From Dryococelus australis (Eukaryota; Arthropoda; Insecta; Phasmatodea; Phasmatidae): a stretch of 64,000 nt of DNA. The position numbers and the translations under genes were made by a program. Below the pieces are notes generated by a model. It searched no databases. It was not told the origin of the DNA and worked only from the letters and a program-made list of their open reading frames with translations. Location of the stretch: assembly GCA_029891345.1 (NCBI GenBank), contig CM056994.1, positions 139,646,457-139,710,456 of the forward strand, given 5' to 3'. This document shows, in pieces, positions 13,197 to 26,329 of the stretch (position 1 is the first letter of the stretch; every line of letters starts with the position of its first letter).

Positions 13197-13697
13197 CAAT
13201 ATATTGGGTGCTCTAGCCCCTGACCAGCTGCGGCCCAACTATTGGGTGCTCTAGCCACTGGGGTACTGAGGCCCTACTATTGGATTCTCTACCCACTGAG
13301 TTTCTGTGGCCCCACTATTGGGTTCTCTACTCATTGAGCAACTGCGGCCCCAATATTGGGTGCTCTAGCCCCTGACCAGCTGCGGCCCAACTATTGGGTG
13401 CTCTAGCCACTGCGCTACTGCAGCCCCACTATTGGGTTTTCTACCCACTGCGTTTCTGTGGCCCCACTATTGGGTCCTCTAGCCACTAAGCTACTGCGGC
13501 CCCCTTATTGGGTGCTCTAGCCACTGAGATAATGCGGCCCCACTATTTGGTGCTCTAGTCCCTGACCAGCTGCGGCCCTACTATTGGATTATCTAGTCCC
13601 TGAGCCTGTGTGGCACCCTTATTGGGTTCTCTAGCCATTGAGCTTCTGCGGCCCCCTTATTGGGTGCTCTACTCACTGGGCTACAGCCGCCCCACTG

Positions 13698-13756
<59 letters not shown>

Positions 13757-13800
13757 ACTGGGTCACTGCAGCCCCACTTTGAATAACTCTAGCCACTGGG
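13197..13800. repeat. 38-bp tandem array inside the Helitron-like element
   Basis: The unit reads roughly ATTGGGTGCTCTAGCCACTG followed by AGCTACTGCGGCCCCACT. Starts at 13,203, 13,241, 13,279 and 13,317 show the exact 38-bp period. About 13 units precede a TA run (about 13,700-13,755) and two more diverged units follow it. The second Helitron-like copy keeps only about three such units. Confidence 0.9.
13700..13755. repeat. (TA)n microsatellite within the 38-bp array
   Basis: Perfect alternating TA run. The position corresponds to a short ATATAT in the unit of the other Helitron-like copy, from which it probably expanded. Confidence 0.95.
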
Positions 13801-14150
13801 CCACTACGACTTTTTTGAAGGAAAGGTTTATTTCCCATAGACAAAAATGAAAGGAGAAATTACAGAATTTTTTTAACAGTCTTTTTTTTATTCAGTAATC
13901 ATAGGAAATGCTTTATCCAGTACCTATTTACATCCCTGATCATCATTTTTTCCGAAACCATTTGAGATGTATCGATGAAACAAAGACTAAGTTGGTCGTG
14001 GGATTTTTGAGTAAAATCCGTTCAGACAGACACAAAAAAAATTAACACAAGATTTGGCTTAGCTATCAATTATACTATATGAAAAAATAATGAAAAGTGA
14101 AACTTTCGAAAATCATAGACAGACACTTCTATTTTATTTAGTAGTTTAGA

Positions 14151-15214
14151 TATTGTAATAAGAACAAACAGAATAACTTGTTCATATGGAACAATAATTT
14201 CGAATTGATTTCATAACGTGTCAATATTATGGAAACAAATATTTTCTACCAATTTAAATATTTACTGGATATTATTCACTGGCATTGAAACATATAAATT
14301 CTAAAATTAATTCAGTAGTTATACTTTTTCTTTTAAGATAAATGTGCATGTGTGACTTCAAGTACCCTTTCCATTTCGCGCTCAAAATATCTAAATGTAG
14401 ACATAACAAAGCCGGCAACATTTTATTTTCTTTGAACATTTTATGAAAGTTAATTAGGTAATTTAATAATCTGCTACGTTTCGATATCGTATCATCTCCA
14501 GCCTACCACCATGACATTACATCCCTTATTAGTATTAATATTTTCTGATTACTTCATAGCCTGAATATTTTAATAACAAGTAACTCATAATTAACCACCG
14601 TGATAAACATGTAATTGTTTTGCACTTATTATGTGTAATTCTTTTCCAGATTCTCATAATAATTTTGTAAATACAATAATCATTTTACAGGGAGATCAGC
14701 TAAATTTACATTCAATTATACAGATAACTTAATGTTAATTATTATTACACGTGTTTTCATACAGTCTATTTCATTATAAATAATTGCTATTTCATTTTTA
14801 AAGTATTAATATAATCAAAAGATCCACACCAAATAGCGTTAGGAACTCAACATCGAGATAGGCTGTCACGTTAGGAAAACCGCCTGCGAGGCGTCGGCCA
14901 CGCTCACATGGAAGAAACCTTACACACCTAGGAGAATTGAAGTTCAGGGGCCCCACGATCACATAAATAACAAACCACAGCATTTCGTTGGGCCAATTTG
15001 CCGGAGGACTGAATTGCAGTTCCTTATACCTCAATTACACATATGTTATTGTTATTTCCTGTCAAACTTTCCTTCTATAGTGAAGAGGTCGTCAACCTAA
15101 TCCATCTTCCTACTGCCAAAACAAGAGCTCTGCGACTACTAGACAACTACAAAAATTCATCCAGACTCCAGGGAGAGATGGTGGAAACCTCGCTAATGAA
15201 AGCTGGGGGAGATG
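14151..15214. other. Non-coding stretch
   Basis: AT-rich to about 14,830, then a mixed-composition patch at 14,830-15,210 with short open frames on both strands (14,798-15,034 minus; 15,043-15,225 plus) and no recognisable product. Part of it may belong to the dispersed repeat copy that starts at 15,215. Confidence 0.35.
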
Positions 15215-15728
15215 TTGTGATGTGATGAGGACTTAAGCTAACAACCTGCCTGATCAAACGTTGAAGCATACGTTTTATTGCGAAAAAAAAAGCAAGCTGC
15301 AGATATCCCTCCATCCCCGTCGGCCCACAATCGATATAGGCCAATAGAGGCCAGCGTCATGGTAGCCATGCGTCGTCTTTCCTCATTAGGCCATCAACGA
15401 GAGAAGAGCGCAGAAATAGGTGTGTCCGATCGTTGATAGCCGCCTACCAGAACAGCTTCCGGAACCATGAATAAGGTTGTGACATTCCAGTTAGTTAGTC
15501 GCAGTAGTGGCAATGGTAATTACAGTATTTCATAACTGGTTAATAGCGTGTTAAATTTAATATAAGCTTATCCGAGTATTTTATATTAAAGTAATAAGTT
15601 ATTGTGTATTTATCATTTTAACAAACTTTATCATGCACAGTAGTGCTCTACCATATCATCTCTTATTATTGAGTCACACCTCTAACCATTTCATGTATGA
15701 GTATGACCAATAATATATCCTTCATAAG
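15215..15728 (+). repeat. Dispersed repeat, copy B
   Basis: Direct-orientation partner of 8,939-9,475, about 6.3 kb away, diverged but alignable end to end. Non-coding. Confidence 0.75.
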
Positions 15729-15965
15729 AGGCTGTTTGAACTGCTGGCAGTGGGGGGCAGCTCGCAGCCCGGCACGGACCAACTCATTGGTAGCGGCACG
15801 GGACGGCCGTACATGACGCACGAAGCGCCTTTTGGAGGAGCAACAAGTATGCGTCGCGACGCCGCGGAGTCCCGTGTGGGCCCACGGCCAACAAGCGGCT
15901 CCTCTCATTCCCCTCCACCCCCCCCCCGCCTTCGAGGCAGGGTGGCGTGGATCACACGAGAGGTG
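15729..15965. other. GC- and CpG-rich island
   Basis: Strikingly GC-rich against its surroundings, with CpG retained and a C-run near 15,918. Open frames exist on both strands (15,666-15,908 minus; 15,750-15,971 plus), but their residue content is typical of random GC-rich DNA. It could be a promoter island or part of a mobile element. There is no direct evidence for either. Confidence 0.35.
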
Positions 15966-15999
15966 GCATGATTATTTACCTTATTCATAGTAAGTTGAT

Positions 16000-16345
16000 C
16001 AAGTAAAAACATTAATTTACCTAAGCAATGTTGAATATAGTAGAGATGGTTAAATAATCTACCTCCTTCGTATGAAATAAACAAATGCATTCATATACCT
16101 TCTGCAATTGGGTTAATTTATTTTCCTCGTATAAATCAGGTAAATGCATCAATATTCCGGATTCATATGGATTAATAAATTGCGATAAATTGCCTTCATA
16201 TTACGATGCAGGAAAATGCATTAGGCCTGACTTGTACTGTTCTTATGAATGAGATAAATGCATTAATTTACTTTCTTCGTATGAAACAGTAAAATGTTTT
16301 AATTTCCCTTCAGCGTGTGAAGTAGGTTAATGCATGTATCCCCAA
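16000..16345. repeat. Degenerate ~37-bp tandem array
   Basis: Units of the form TAAATGCATTAATTTACCTT, then CTTCGTATGAAA plus a linker, recur near 16,004, 16,082, 16,139, 16,212, 16,255, 16,291 and 16,328. Spacing is one or two multiples of about 37 bases with some drift. Non-coding. Confidence 0.65.
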
Positions 16346-18100
16346 GCGCTCGCTGTCGCGTATCAGATTTGCTTCTAATCACTTTCCTGGAGCAGATTGT
16401 TTTAGCACAGTGCAAGGAGGCTGTAGGGTAAACACTATTTCTATATGTTCTATATGTGTGAATGTGGTTTCCAAACGGTTAAATTCTCGTACTTGGTTTG
16501 ATTACTTTTTATATTTGCCGCTACTAAATTTTCTTATTTAGTTATTTCATACACATTAATGATGAAGTTATCATTTGTAGTCCTGAGTGACACCCCTGTC
16601 CTCATCGGAGGCTAAGAGGCGGCGTATTCAACTGTCGGGAAAGACACTGTATCACTCCAAGAAAAGCCACCGGCCAGGGATGCCATCCGATGTATTAGGA
16701 CCGCCAGGCTTCGAGGCGCCTGAAATCTAACTTTGATCTACGTGGTAAGAGGCCGGCGTGGTAAATGCGTCATTCCTTCTTCTTAAAGGTTATGTAAAAA
16801 TCACTCAGTTCGGGAATCCCCTAAAACAAAAATCACAAACATAGTTTGTATACTTAACATATTTAGTTGGGATTGGTTTTATTCATATGATATTTGAATA
16901 CAATTAACTATCATATACAAAAATGGTTGTTACAGTCAATGGTTTTCAATTAAAACATTGACTTTTTTTGCGAAACTTTATCGATATTAATTATTGAATC
17001 AGTAAATGTATCTAAATAGTTGTCTTAAATAAAAAAAATACATTATCAAGAACTCTATAATATAAATATTTATTTTTAAATAGAATTTCTAACAGAATCG
17101 TTCAAGAAGTTAATTTACCATTAGAAATTGAAGAATTTGGTTTTAAAGTTTTGCTACTATATATATAGTTCTGCATATACATTTTATAAATTTTAAAATA
17201 ATTAGTTTTGCATATGTACTGACTTTGTGGTTCACATAAGTTATATGACAAAAAAACAATGATTTTAGTCGAAAAATGTGCATTGTATGAATTACTTCTG
17301 TGTGCAGTTGTTTTGTCAGTTATAATATACAGACAATAAAGCAAATCACATTGAAATATATTAAGAAATTAAACTTCTGACCTTGATTTTATGATTAGGG
17401 AATTTCCGGCACTGTAAGAGCTTTTCATTCTTATAAGTACTGAGGAGTCAGCGTAGTGTCGCGTTCTACAGGAGAGTTCGAAAAACATACGTCACGGTGA
17501 TTTGTATAGTTTTATATTTGTGTTTTCATTTTAGACAGCGAAGTATACGTAAATAAATGGAAGATCCTTAATACAATTTAAGAAAACCATTTATATGCTA
17601 TCCTTCATGAAAACTTTCAGGTTAGTGATATTTACAGTAAATAAGTAATTTGTTAATCGATTTGGTTGAAAAATACTAAACTAATAAAGAATGCGCACAA
17701 AATATTTCAGTAAGGAATGCTGTATATAACAAAATACCTATATGCAAACAAATATAACAACATGCAGTCAATATATAGAAACTTAATATAAGTGACACAG
17801 CATATTTCAAACTTCCCATGAAGAAACAAAATAAGTTACCGATAACTAATGACCGTAGTGAAGTTTTTAAAAGCTTAGATGGAAGCTACGCATTGGCGTC
17901 TCATTGACAGAAATATAATTAGAGATGAAACCAGAAACATGTGAAACTGTAACAAGACAATTAAAATACACGAGTGATTTCCCCTGAATTCGAATAAAAA
18001 AAACATGTAATATTAAGCTACCTTGCAATCAACTGCATCACGAAGTTAGAATTCGGAGCATCAGCTTCGGATTTAATCAGTCTAATGTTTTGAATGATAG
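16346..18100. other. AT-rich non-coding stretch
   Basis: A mixed-composition patch at 16,560-16,780 is followed by strongly AT-rich DNA. No supported gene. Confidence 0.4.
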
Positions 18101-18109
18101 GGTTCACTA

Positions 18110-20330
18110 ATATGTATTTACAAGGCTATCATTTTGAAATTAAGTGTCTAAGCCACTAAAAACACTTACGTTTACATAGCCTACCATATTGCTAATGGGA
18201 ACTGTCTTACAACACTGCCTAAAAAGTTTTCTTATCAGTATCTAATAGATACTGCCAACACAAAAAGTTTGGTTAAATTTGGTTAAGCAGTTAAATAGAT
18301 ATGCCAAATAAATCATAATATTTATATGGCTGTCATTATGAAAACCAGAGTCTGATACCATTTGAGTCATTTTAATCGCCTTCTGTAAGCGCGAAAATTT
18401 TGTGAAAAACAGTTAAATTTTTCCGGAAATTTTGCAAAATGTTCGTTTCACGCAATTCACTACTTTGCAAAAAAATCCGGCAAAAGAGGATATCTGTATG
18501 CATATATATTAAATAATACTTCTAATCGATTCTGTTTGATACAAAATTTTGTTGAATTTTGTTGAAATATATCATATATATATATATTTATAGCATGTTA
18601 ATTTAAAATATTTGTACAGACCCTTTAAAACATGCTTTCCGCACATAACACATGTTAATTTACATACCTGACCGTAGTAATACTTGCTTGAATTTTCGGT
18701 ATCAATCGATTTATACATATTCGAGATAAGGCATAAAAGCTTAATTGTTCATATGAAAATCTTCATAAATGGAGGGCAGAAAGTTTATATATAAGCACGT
18801 TCGGTTATTATCATAGATACAATACACAGACTTGTATTTAAATCTGTTATATAGTTTCGCAGATATAGCACACAAAGCTAAAATGTTTGTATGCGCGCCA
18901 TTCTGAAAATAAGAAACTGACATACTTAAAACAAGCCTACCACAGTACAACAGCTTCGCCAAATTTTAAATAAACCGGTGTATTGTTTCCGAGATAAGGA
19001 AAGATATCTATATTATTTAATGTGGGGCTATCTTATAAAATGGTGGAGAAATGAGACTTTGCATATATGATTTAGATGGATATAACTGATTGTGTCAGCT
19101 TACGAAGTAAGGATTACATTTGTTTTGCAGTTTTATAGATAAAAAATTTGGAGCTGAAATGTTTATATAGCCAACATTTTAAAAATATGTGAGTCTGACC
19201 ACCTCAAAATGTATTAATTACACATCCTGCCATAGTGATATTGTTTGACAAATTCAGTTGCAAATCTGTTGTTTTTTTCGGGGACATTTTAAATTCGACA
19301 AGTGACATTTTTACAATATCGAGTACAAATATTTTGTGCGTACTTGTTTAATTGTTGTAATGTATACAGCCATCACACAAAGTAATATTGGAACTAATTG
19401 CATGGTTTTGACGATTTAACAAATAAAACCAAAAACTCTATATGGCCGCCATTCGGAAAATAAGTGTTTGACATACCTAAAACATGTCAGTTAACATTAC
19501 CTACTGCAGGACTATTGTTTGCCATACTTGGTAGAAATCGGTCAATTGTTTTTCAAGGTATAAGAAAATTATTCTTGTGGCACTATCTCACAGAATGGAG
19601 GACAAAAGAGGCTCCATGTAGACACATTTGATGTTTTTGTATATATACCTTCAGCATACAAAGTTAAGTTGGAATTGATCAAATGGTTTTGAAGTTATAG
19701 TATACTATACTTAAATAGCTTGATGGCCACCGTTTTGAAAATAAGTGCTTGACATAATTAAAACCTATTTATATATAAAGTATCAGAGTACAACTTGTTT
19801 GCCAATTTGCGGAGAATTGTTTGCGGAGATATTACGCAAAAAGTATACTAATTCATGTAGCGCTATCATACAAAATGGCCGACAACAGTGGTTGTTTGGC
19901 ATATGTGATGCTTGTAATAGATAGTGTCAGCGTACAAAATAATGTTGATATTGGGTAAACGGAATGATAGTTTTAGTAAATAAGTCTAAGATACTTAAAT
20001 AGCAACCATTCTAAAAATAAATGCCTATTAAAAATTATTTTTTTTAATATTTACCTGGCCTATAATAGCATTACTTGCGTGCTTAATTTGGGGAAAATTG
20101 CCTGAGTAGTATTTGAGAGATAACGTAAATTTTATTTATTCATGTGGCACTATCTTCCAAAACGGCTGACCATCAACAATATTCACCACAGAATTAAATG
20201 CTTTCACCTTGCGATGTTTTCATACAGAATTTGGTTTAAATCGATCGAATGTATTAATGGAACAATGCGATTGTTTCAAAATAAATATGAGGTCATAGTG
20301 CTTCAATACTCGTACATTATAAGCAGTAGG
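18110..20330. repeat. Highly diverged ~275-bp satellite array
   Basis: A box like ATGGCCGCCATTCTGAAAAT followed by AAGTGTTTGACATAC recurs near 18,124, 18,327, 18,590, 18,893, 19,169, 19,443, 19,723, 20,000 and 20,275. Steps in the right half are 274-280 bases. A second box (GGCACTATCTCACAGAATGG type) recurs in phase near 19,025, 19,581, 19,857 and 20,144. The monomers are strongly diverged, so the array is old. It ends about 100 bases before the zinc-finger remnant. Confidence 0.75.
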
Positions 20331-20432
20331 GAGGTCAGCTGAGAGACTTAGTTTGACAGCAGCTCCTGTGAAAGGCGGATCGTCTCGGTTATCTTCTGCA
20401 ACTTTTCTCAAAGTCTTATTCTGCATCAGCAA

Positions 20433-21710
20433 ATGTCTTCGGTTACTTCAGAGTTAATGGTAGCTACAGCAGTGCCATCAACGACTTCTTCGGGAGTGGT
20501 TGCATCAGTGCCATCGACATTTTCACATTTGTCGCCGACAACACCATCGACTTCTACGGGTCGGTCACCTACAGCAGTGCAGCCATCGATGGCTTCAGGT
20601 ATGACGTCGACAGCGCCATCGCGACCCAAGCCACCAGTGTCAAGACATCGATGCATGTACTGCGATGAAGCCTTTGCTAATAGCAGCAATGTTAGACGAC
20701 ATGAAAAGCATCCATACAATATGGACCCTTTCCACATGACATATAAGTGTGAGAAATGTCTTTATCTGTTTGCTCGTACTGACACACTATACATACATTC
20801 GAAAATATGTACAAGACCGGCTTCTCCACCAGCAAAACAAAGAGGTGTATTGCTGTCGCCATAAACATGCAATGGACTTACAAGTACTGCTGTGTACAAT
20901 TATGATGTCAAATATGCCCTCGCTACCTTGTACAGTAAGTGATGCAATGATGCTACCATCGGTGAGTGGGGATATGCTTGTGGACGGTATGGACAATTCA
21001 CTGTTGATATCGGCATGATCGTGTCGCTACTGTAGAAAAATCTTCAGAAAAAGCTGTCATACGCGTAGGCATAAGAAATGTAGTAAATGCAAGAGGAAGA
21101 CAAAATGGCCTAATTTTACTCTTGGCTGTCACATGTGTGGTCGTAAGTTCATGTGTTATGGAGTAAAAGGTATTCCAAACAAAGTGCGACTTGAAGTACA
21201 TAACCGTCAGAGAAGACAATGTCATGAGTAATATAACAACTATGATGAACAGTGTGAACCTTATACTCGAAAACCTGTCCATGTTCTAGGCAAAACTTAT
21301 GCCAGTGGATTTTTACTGAAGCAATCTGCAATCAGGGGCATGCTGAAATATCACGTTGCTCCTAATCTAACAGCTCGTTCCTGTCAAGTATGAAACAAAA
21401 TTTAATAAACCAACTTACAGAAGAGATTGAAGGGCATGGGCCTGTAAAATATAATACATTTCTGAAATGTATCTACACTAAATCAGAACAAATCAGGACG
21501 AACAATTCCGAATGACTTTCAAAACCCATAATGTACCACTCTGTAATGTATATGACATCGAATAGTATGTAGATGATAATATACAACTGTTATGTTTGCG
21601 AGGAAGAAGAAATGATGATGAAGGGTTCCAGCTGGAAACTCGATTCTGTAAATCATCTGCAGTTAAGATCTAGTGCAAACCAACCTCTTACGAAGTAATG
21701 TGATACCCTC
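20433..21710 (+). mobile_element. Polinton-like fossil gene with two zinc fingers
   Basis: The open stretch at 20,433-20,864 (143 residues) has a Ser/Thr/Pro-rich first half. A C2H2-type finger follows (C74, C77, H90, H93), then a C2HC-type finger (C106, C109, H122, C126). Further coding-like sequence follows, including another cysteine/histidine-rich patch near 21,020-21,150. At about 21,590-21,700 is a motif of the KGSSWKLDSV kind, matching the one at 5.4 kb. Zinc fingers ahead of this motif and a family B polymerase are typical of Polinton-like and adintovirus-like ORFs. Polymerase sequence itself was not found. The copy is broken, with several breaks, and looks old. A host zinc-finger gene is a less likely alternative. 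Confidence 0.5.
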
Positions 21711-21719
21711 TTATTGCCT

Positions 21720-23040
21720 TTGAAATAGTTATTGTAAATAAATGATTGTATGAAAATTTTGTAAATATAGTATATATTAAAGATGTTGCATTTTATTTAT
21801 TTTATAGAAAAACCTTTCCGCTTTATATACAAATTATTAAAATAAAAATCATAACTAAATAAAATACTTGCAATTAAAAATAAAATAAATAAAATATTAA
21901 ACACGCTAGTTTTAGTACTTTGCAGGAATGTTCAATGTCACCACTCGATACAGGCCGATAGCAGGCGGCATAATAGATACTAACTCTGTGTTAAAAAATA
22001 TAACCTAACATGGAGGGTATGGAACGAATACATCTAATTAGCGCAACCTATACGTTAAACACATAAACTAAAGTGGCTACCTCCTGGTCGTACATAGTTG
22101 ATGAAATCATATGAAATTTAATATGATACACGAAGGAATGCGAGAGGCAAACTCTGAAACAAATGATGCATACCAACATAGAGGACTCGACCTAGCAAAA
22201 TGACGGATGCCTACCAAGATGGTAGATTACACCGACCAGCATGGCTGTCTCTAGTAACATACAAATGACTTCAACCAACATGGCAGCCTTCAGTAACATA
22301 GCCTATATAAAGAAATAACAAACGAGAAAACAAATATCTCGGTCTCCAGTAACGGATTTAAAAAGAATGGACGGAAAACAGATATGGTGGCATACGATAG
22401 AATGAGTATAGGTGGGTGGAGTTGGGGTGGGGGAATTGAAGCCTACAGACTAAACAGCCAATAGCAATTGGCTAAAGTTGTCTGCTGGGGAGGGAGCGAA
22501 TGTGACTAATTGGCGGAGCTGGGGGAACCACTGGAAATGTAAGTTTAAAAAAAAAAAATTAAGTCTTATGATAACTTTTAGGAATAAATACTTTATAAAT
22601 AGACCTACATTTTCTATAAATTTTTTTAAGATTTTTGGAATTCTTAGGGAAATATTTTTGTGGGTATTTTGGGTTCATCGTCATTCAAAGTCATGCAGTC
22701 AAGGGCAAGGTTACCTGCATATAATATGGCGGTAGTAGTTTGCATTGTAATGTGCTTGTTGACTAGCTATGGGCGAGGGGATGGAGGCATGTCGAATAAT
22801 TGGTTTGGTGAGGTTGGTGAGGGAGGGAACTTAGAAAGTTTAATTTTTTAATAAATTTCTTAATAATTTTTAAATAATATTTTCTAAAACATTTTTTATA
22901 CATTTCTCGGATTTTTTATTATTATATATGGATTTTGTTTGGATTTTTTAGGTCAAATGTCAATTTCAAAGGTCCTGACCGGTCCGCTTGCCCTGACCCA
23001 TGGTCACATGGATCGCTGATCCACCTTCCTTTTCTAACCT
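21720..23040. other. Non-coding stretch with short ATGGC-bearing repeats
   Basis: Between 22,160 and 22,310, words like ACCAACATGGCAGCC and CAGTAACATA repeat two to three times, 37-40 bases apart. The rest is AT-rich. Open frames at 22,478-22,735 and 22,660-22,851 are unconvincing. Confidence 0.4.
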
Positions 23041-26000
23041 TATGTTGCTGATCCGCCTCTACTGCTCAGGAAAAAATTGGAATTTTCAAGGAAAAGATGG
23101 AAATTCGTAAGGCAAAAGGGAATATTTTAGGGAAACTCCGTTGATTCTGAGGGAAAAGGGGAAATTTTGAGGGGATAATGCAAAAAAAGTGGCTGAAGGG
23201 GACGTAACAACATGGAGGTTGGCCGTATCCGAATCCGAGCCCCCAACCGCTTGGCCGTCAACCAACAATTCCCTACCACTAACGACTTGTTTAATCAGTT
23301 GTTTCAGACATAAATTAAAATTCAAGTACTATTAATGCAGTATCGCATGGTATTCAATTAGCATATAGAAAAATAATAACCATATTAAAGCGATTAGTCA
23401 GTTGGAAGTTACGTGTCATTAAAATCAGTGTAAAAGTGAAAATATGTTTCTTTACATAGTTCAGTTCCAAATACTAGGTCACACAAACATGATTTAAAAA
23501 CTCTTCACTGGCTTAGCTCAATATATTACAATAGCATCACTGAAAACTTTAACTGAGGGTTACGAGAGATTGTTACAAGAAGTCTGATTACATAATTATT
23601 GCAGGGTTAGCTGTCACTGCAACACTTTCGAAACATACGGGGACTAGAAAAATAGCATAAACCATATTATTTGCAGTATAAAAGCAGAAAATACTTACTG
23701 GCCCTCTTCATTTGCTCTCTTGTGCACTTGGTCTGCCAGAATTCAACAAATGAATACATTTCCACACGTTAATGTAACCAAATTTCCACATATTTACTCT
23801 ATTTAAAACTCTGGGCCAGTGACCCTTGCTGCCCAGCTTAATAGATTATGACATTCAATATGTTATTCAGGTTCGTTCTCAATAATGAATTATATTGTGA
23901 AAATTCCAAATTTAAAGAAAAAACACACCTATATGGCTTACCTCTAAAGCACATTCATAAAACCCTCTCAGATAGTGACGTCACCCTCAGCTGCCAACTT
24001 ACGTAAATATAAACATGACTGGAATTCAACAAAACCTTCAAAATATCGAATAAAATATGCTGCTTTTCAAAATTACATTTGGAATAAATTAAGTAACATA
24101 CAAGACAATCTTTTAATTAAAAATACCGTGATATTAATACTATATAATTAATGCACTTTACCAAAGCAAGCATGCAATTATATAAACAGAGACCACTGCA
24201 GAAATGACTGTCAATTAGGTCAAAAACAGTACGTCACGGCCTTAAAAGTGCTCACTTTACCGTGAACAGCCTATACTGTGGAGTTACAGCACAACAAACT
24301 GTTTTCAAATTAGCCAACACCAGCGCCTGAAAGGTAGTAATTGAACTGTATTTTTCAATTAATAATGCGATGATGGTTACGATTTTTCCAGAAAAGCTAA
24401 GAAACAATCGTCTTGACACTTTATGGGTAGCTTTGTGTACAATTTAAATAATCTTAATTTACGCTTTATGTGTTTGCCGTCTGGCTGAAAGCGGTGTGGT
24501 AAATCACACTAAACTAATAATTACTCCTCAAAAGATGATGTAATCGCCTTAAAGCTCTCCAGACATATGCTTGTTACGAGAGTGGTCCGGCTACGAGACG
24601 CAAAATAAGTCATAAGGATAAGTAGGCCTAGTAGTGTTTTCACGTATGTAGTACTTTTGTTAAGGTCAGTATTTTCAGGATTGAAAACTCATTTTTAAAA
24701 TAATTGTTTAATTAATATCATTATTTGATTTTCCAACATTTGTAATTTGCCTTAGCGTTTTTTTTCCACTAGAAATCTAATTCAAAATGCAGGTGTGGGA
24801 TAGATAAAATGATTGTATATTTTTGTATTTTAATTAAGACCAGCCTTAAAAAACATACTTGTTAATTAGTAACAGCATCCTGCGTTTTTGCTGAATAACG
24901 TTGATACAAATCGATCTGTAAATTACTAATGAGATTTATGTCAGAGCTAAGTAAATAAAATAACACGTTCTTTCTTTTGTTACTGTAATTTAAATAAGCG
25001 AATAAAACCAAAACTGGAATTGTCGAAAGCCAAAACATCATATTATTTAAAATTAAAAATAATACATTTTTCATCGCTTGAACAAAACTTGAATAATTTG
25101 AATTTACATATTTGATTATCAATTATTGTCGAAAATACCTGCTGTAGTATTAAGAGTAAAAATTGCACTGAAAATTATATTCATTATATAAACATGTGTT
25201 ACCATAAGAGAATCTAACTGTATTCAATTGAAATATGCTTCTGTTTACTAATTCATGTTCAGAAGCTGTGGTTATCAATGATAACCTTTTTTTAAATATT
25301 TATCAGGAGCAGTTATGGAGAACCAGGTTGTTATAAGAAAATGGACTTTTCCAAGATGCATATATGCAATATAAAGTAATTTGTAGGGGACATTAATAAT
25401 TGGTACTGAAATAATATGCTGTAATTAATGTTGGTATTAACACAAATTTATTTGAACCTAATAACACCAGTTCCTGTACACATCCAGAATGCAGTTACAG
25501 TCATATTTCAATACAAATATTTTTGGCAGTGAACAGGCAAATGTTTGGTTAAATTTATAATTCAGACGCCACATCAAATTTGTTGAAGTATAGTAACAGT
25601 AGTGATTGTTTTTTATTCTTCAAACTAAATTCTATTTATTTAATTTGAACAGTTAACACGAATACCAACATTCTAACTTGTTAACATTATTAACTTTTTA
25701 TATCTTATGAACAGGCGCCACAAAAATAATGATTATAAATATGAACTTTAATGAAAACAATCTGAATTGCAATCGTACCAATCCATGCTATTGACTATAT
25801 ATTCACATTGAATAAGAATGACCAATCACGAACTATCTCTTCCGTTTCCTGCAACTGAATTCTGGAACATTACCCTTTAAAGTTAATATCCTTCTTTGAA
25901 TAATGTCAAAATAAGTTCTTTTTTCTCCTCACATGGCCAATGTCACTATCAACCGAAAGGTATTTGAACAAACATTCTACTTCGTGCCATTTCATTACTT

Positions 26001-26329
26001 TACTTTTGTAATATTTATTGCAAAAAATCAACATAAAAAATAACCAGTGTGGACCAAATCCATTGCCAAGGAAAAATGTTACAAGAACAATTCTTTCATA
26101 ATAATTAATTTACCGCTGAAAATCATTACTCTAATAAAATATGCAATCTTATTGAAACCACCGACATTATCAATGAATTCCTTCCATGGATTTGTTTTAT
26201 TCCTCAAACATATATAATAATCAGGGTTACTTATGCTACAAAAGTAAGCACACAGACACCACTTATGTGTGTTGGTACAGTCATGTGGTTGAATGGCATA
26301 ATGATTGGATGCAGTGTGGCTATATTCAT
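23041..26329. other. Long AT-rich non-coding stretch
   Basis: A purine-rich patch (GGGAAAA/GGAAATT words) lies at 23,060-23,190. An 86-residue minus frame at 24,862-25,122 has a hydrophobic middle that could span a membrane, but it has no known relative and no supporting context. Nothing else was recognised. Confidence 0.4.

Larger units (their letters stand above)
13190..14150 (-). mobile_element. Helitron-like non-autonomous element, copy 1, with expanded internal array
   Basis: On the minus strand the element starts at 14,150 with TCTAAACTACTAAATAAA and is preceded by A, as expected for Helitron insertion (A|TC...). The next 300 bases match copy 2 at 47,104-47,806 in the opposite orientation (shared words TAAATAAAATAGAA, TGTCTGTCTG and GATCAGGGATGTAAATA). 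A long 38-bp tandem array follows toward 13,190. The CTRR hairpin end was not found, so the 3' end is lost or replaced by the array. There is no coding capacity. Confidence 0.6.

Noticed and set aside
8939-15728. LTR pair of a 6.8-kb retrotransposon
   Set aside because: The direct repeats lack TG...CA ends, no primer-binding site or polypurine tract is evident, and the interior has no retroelement coding sequence.
3995-23190. Pyrimidine-rich patch at 3,995-4,080 resembles the reverse complement of the purine-rich patch at 23,060-23,190, suggesting a second pair of long inverted repeats
   Set aside because: The likeness is limited to low-complexity CCCTTTT/AAATTTCCC words and does not extend into neighbouring sequence on either side.
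24862-25122. Small membrane protein gene on the minus strand
   Set aside because: It is a hydrophobic 86-residue frame in AT-rich DNA, where Leu/Ile/Phe-rich chance frames are expected; no homolog, splice signals or context support it.
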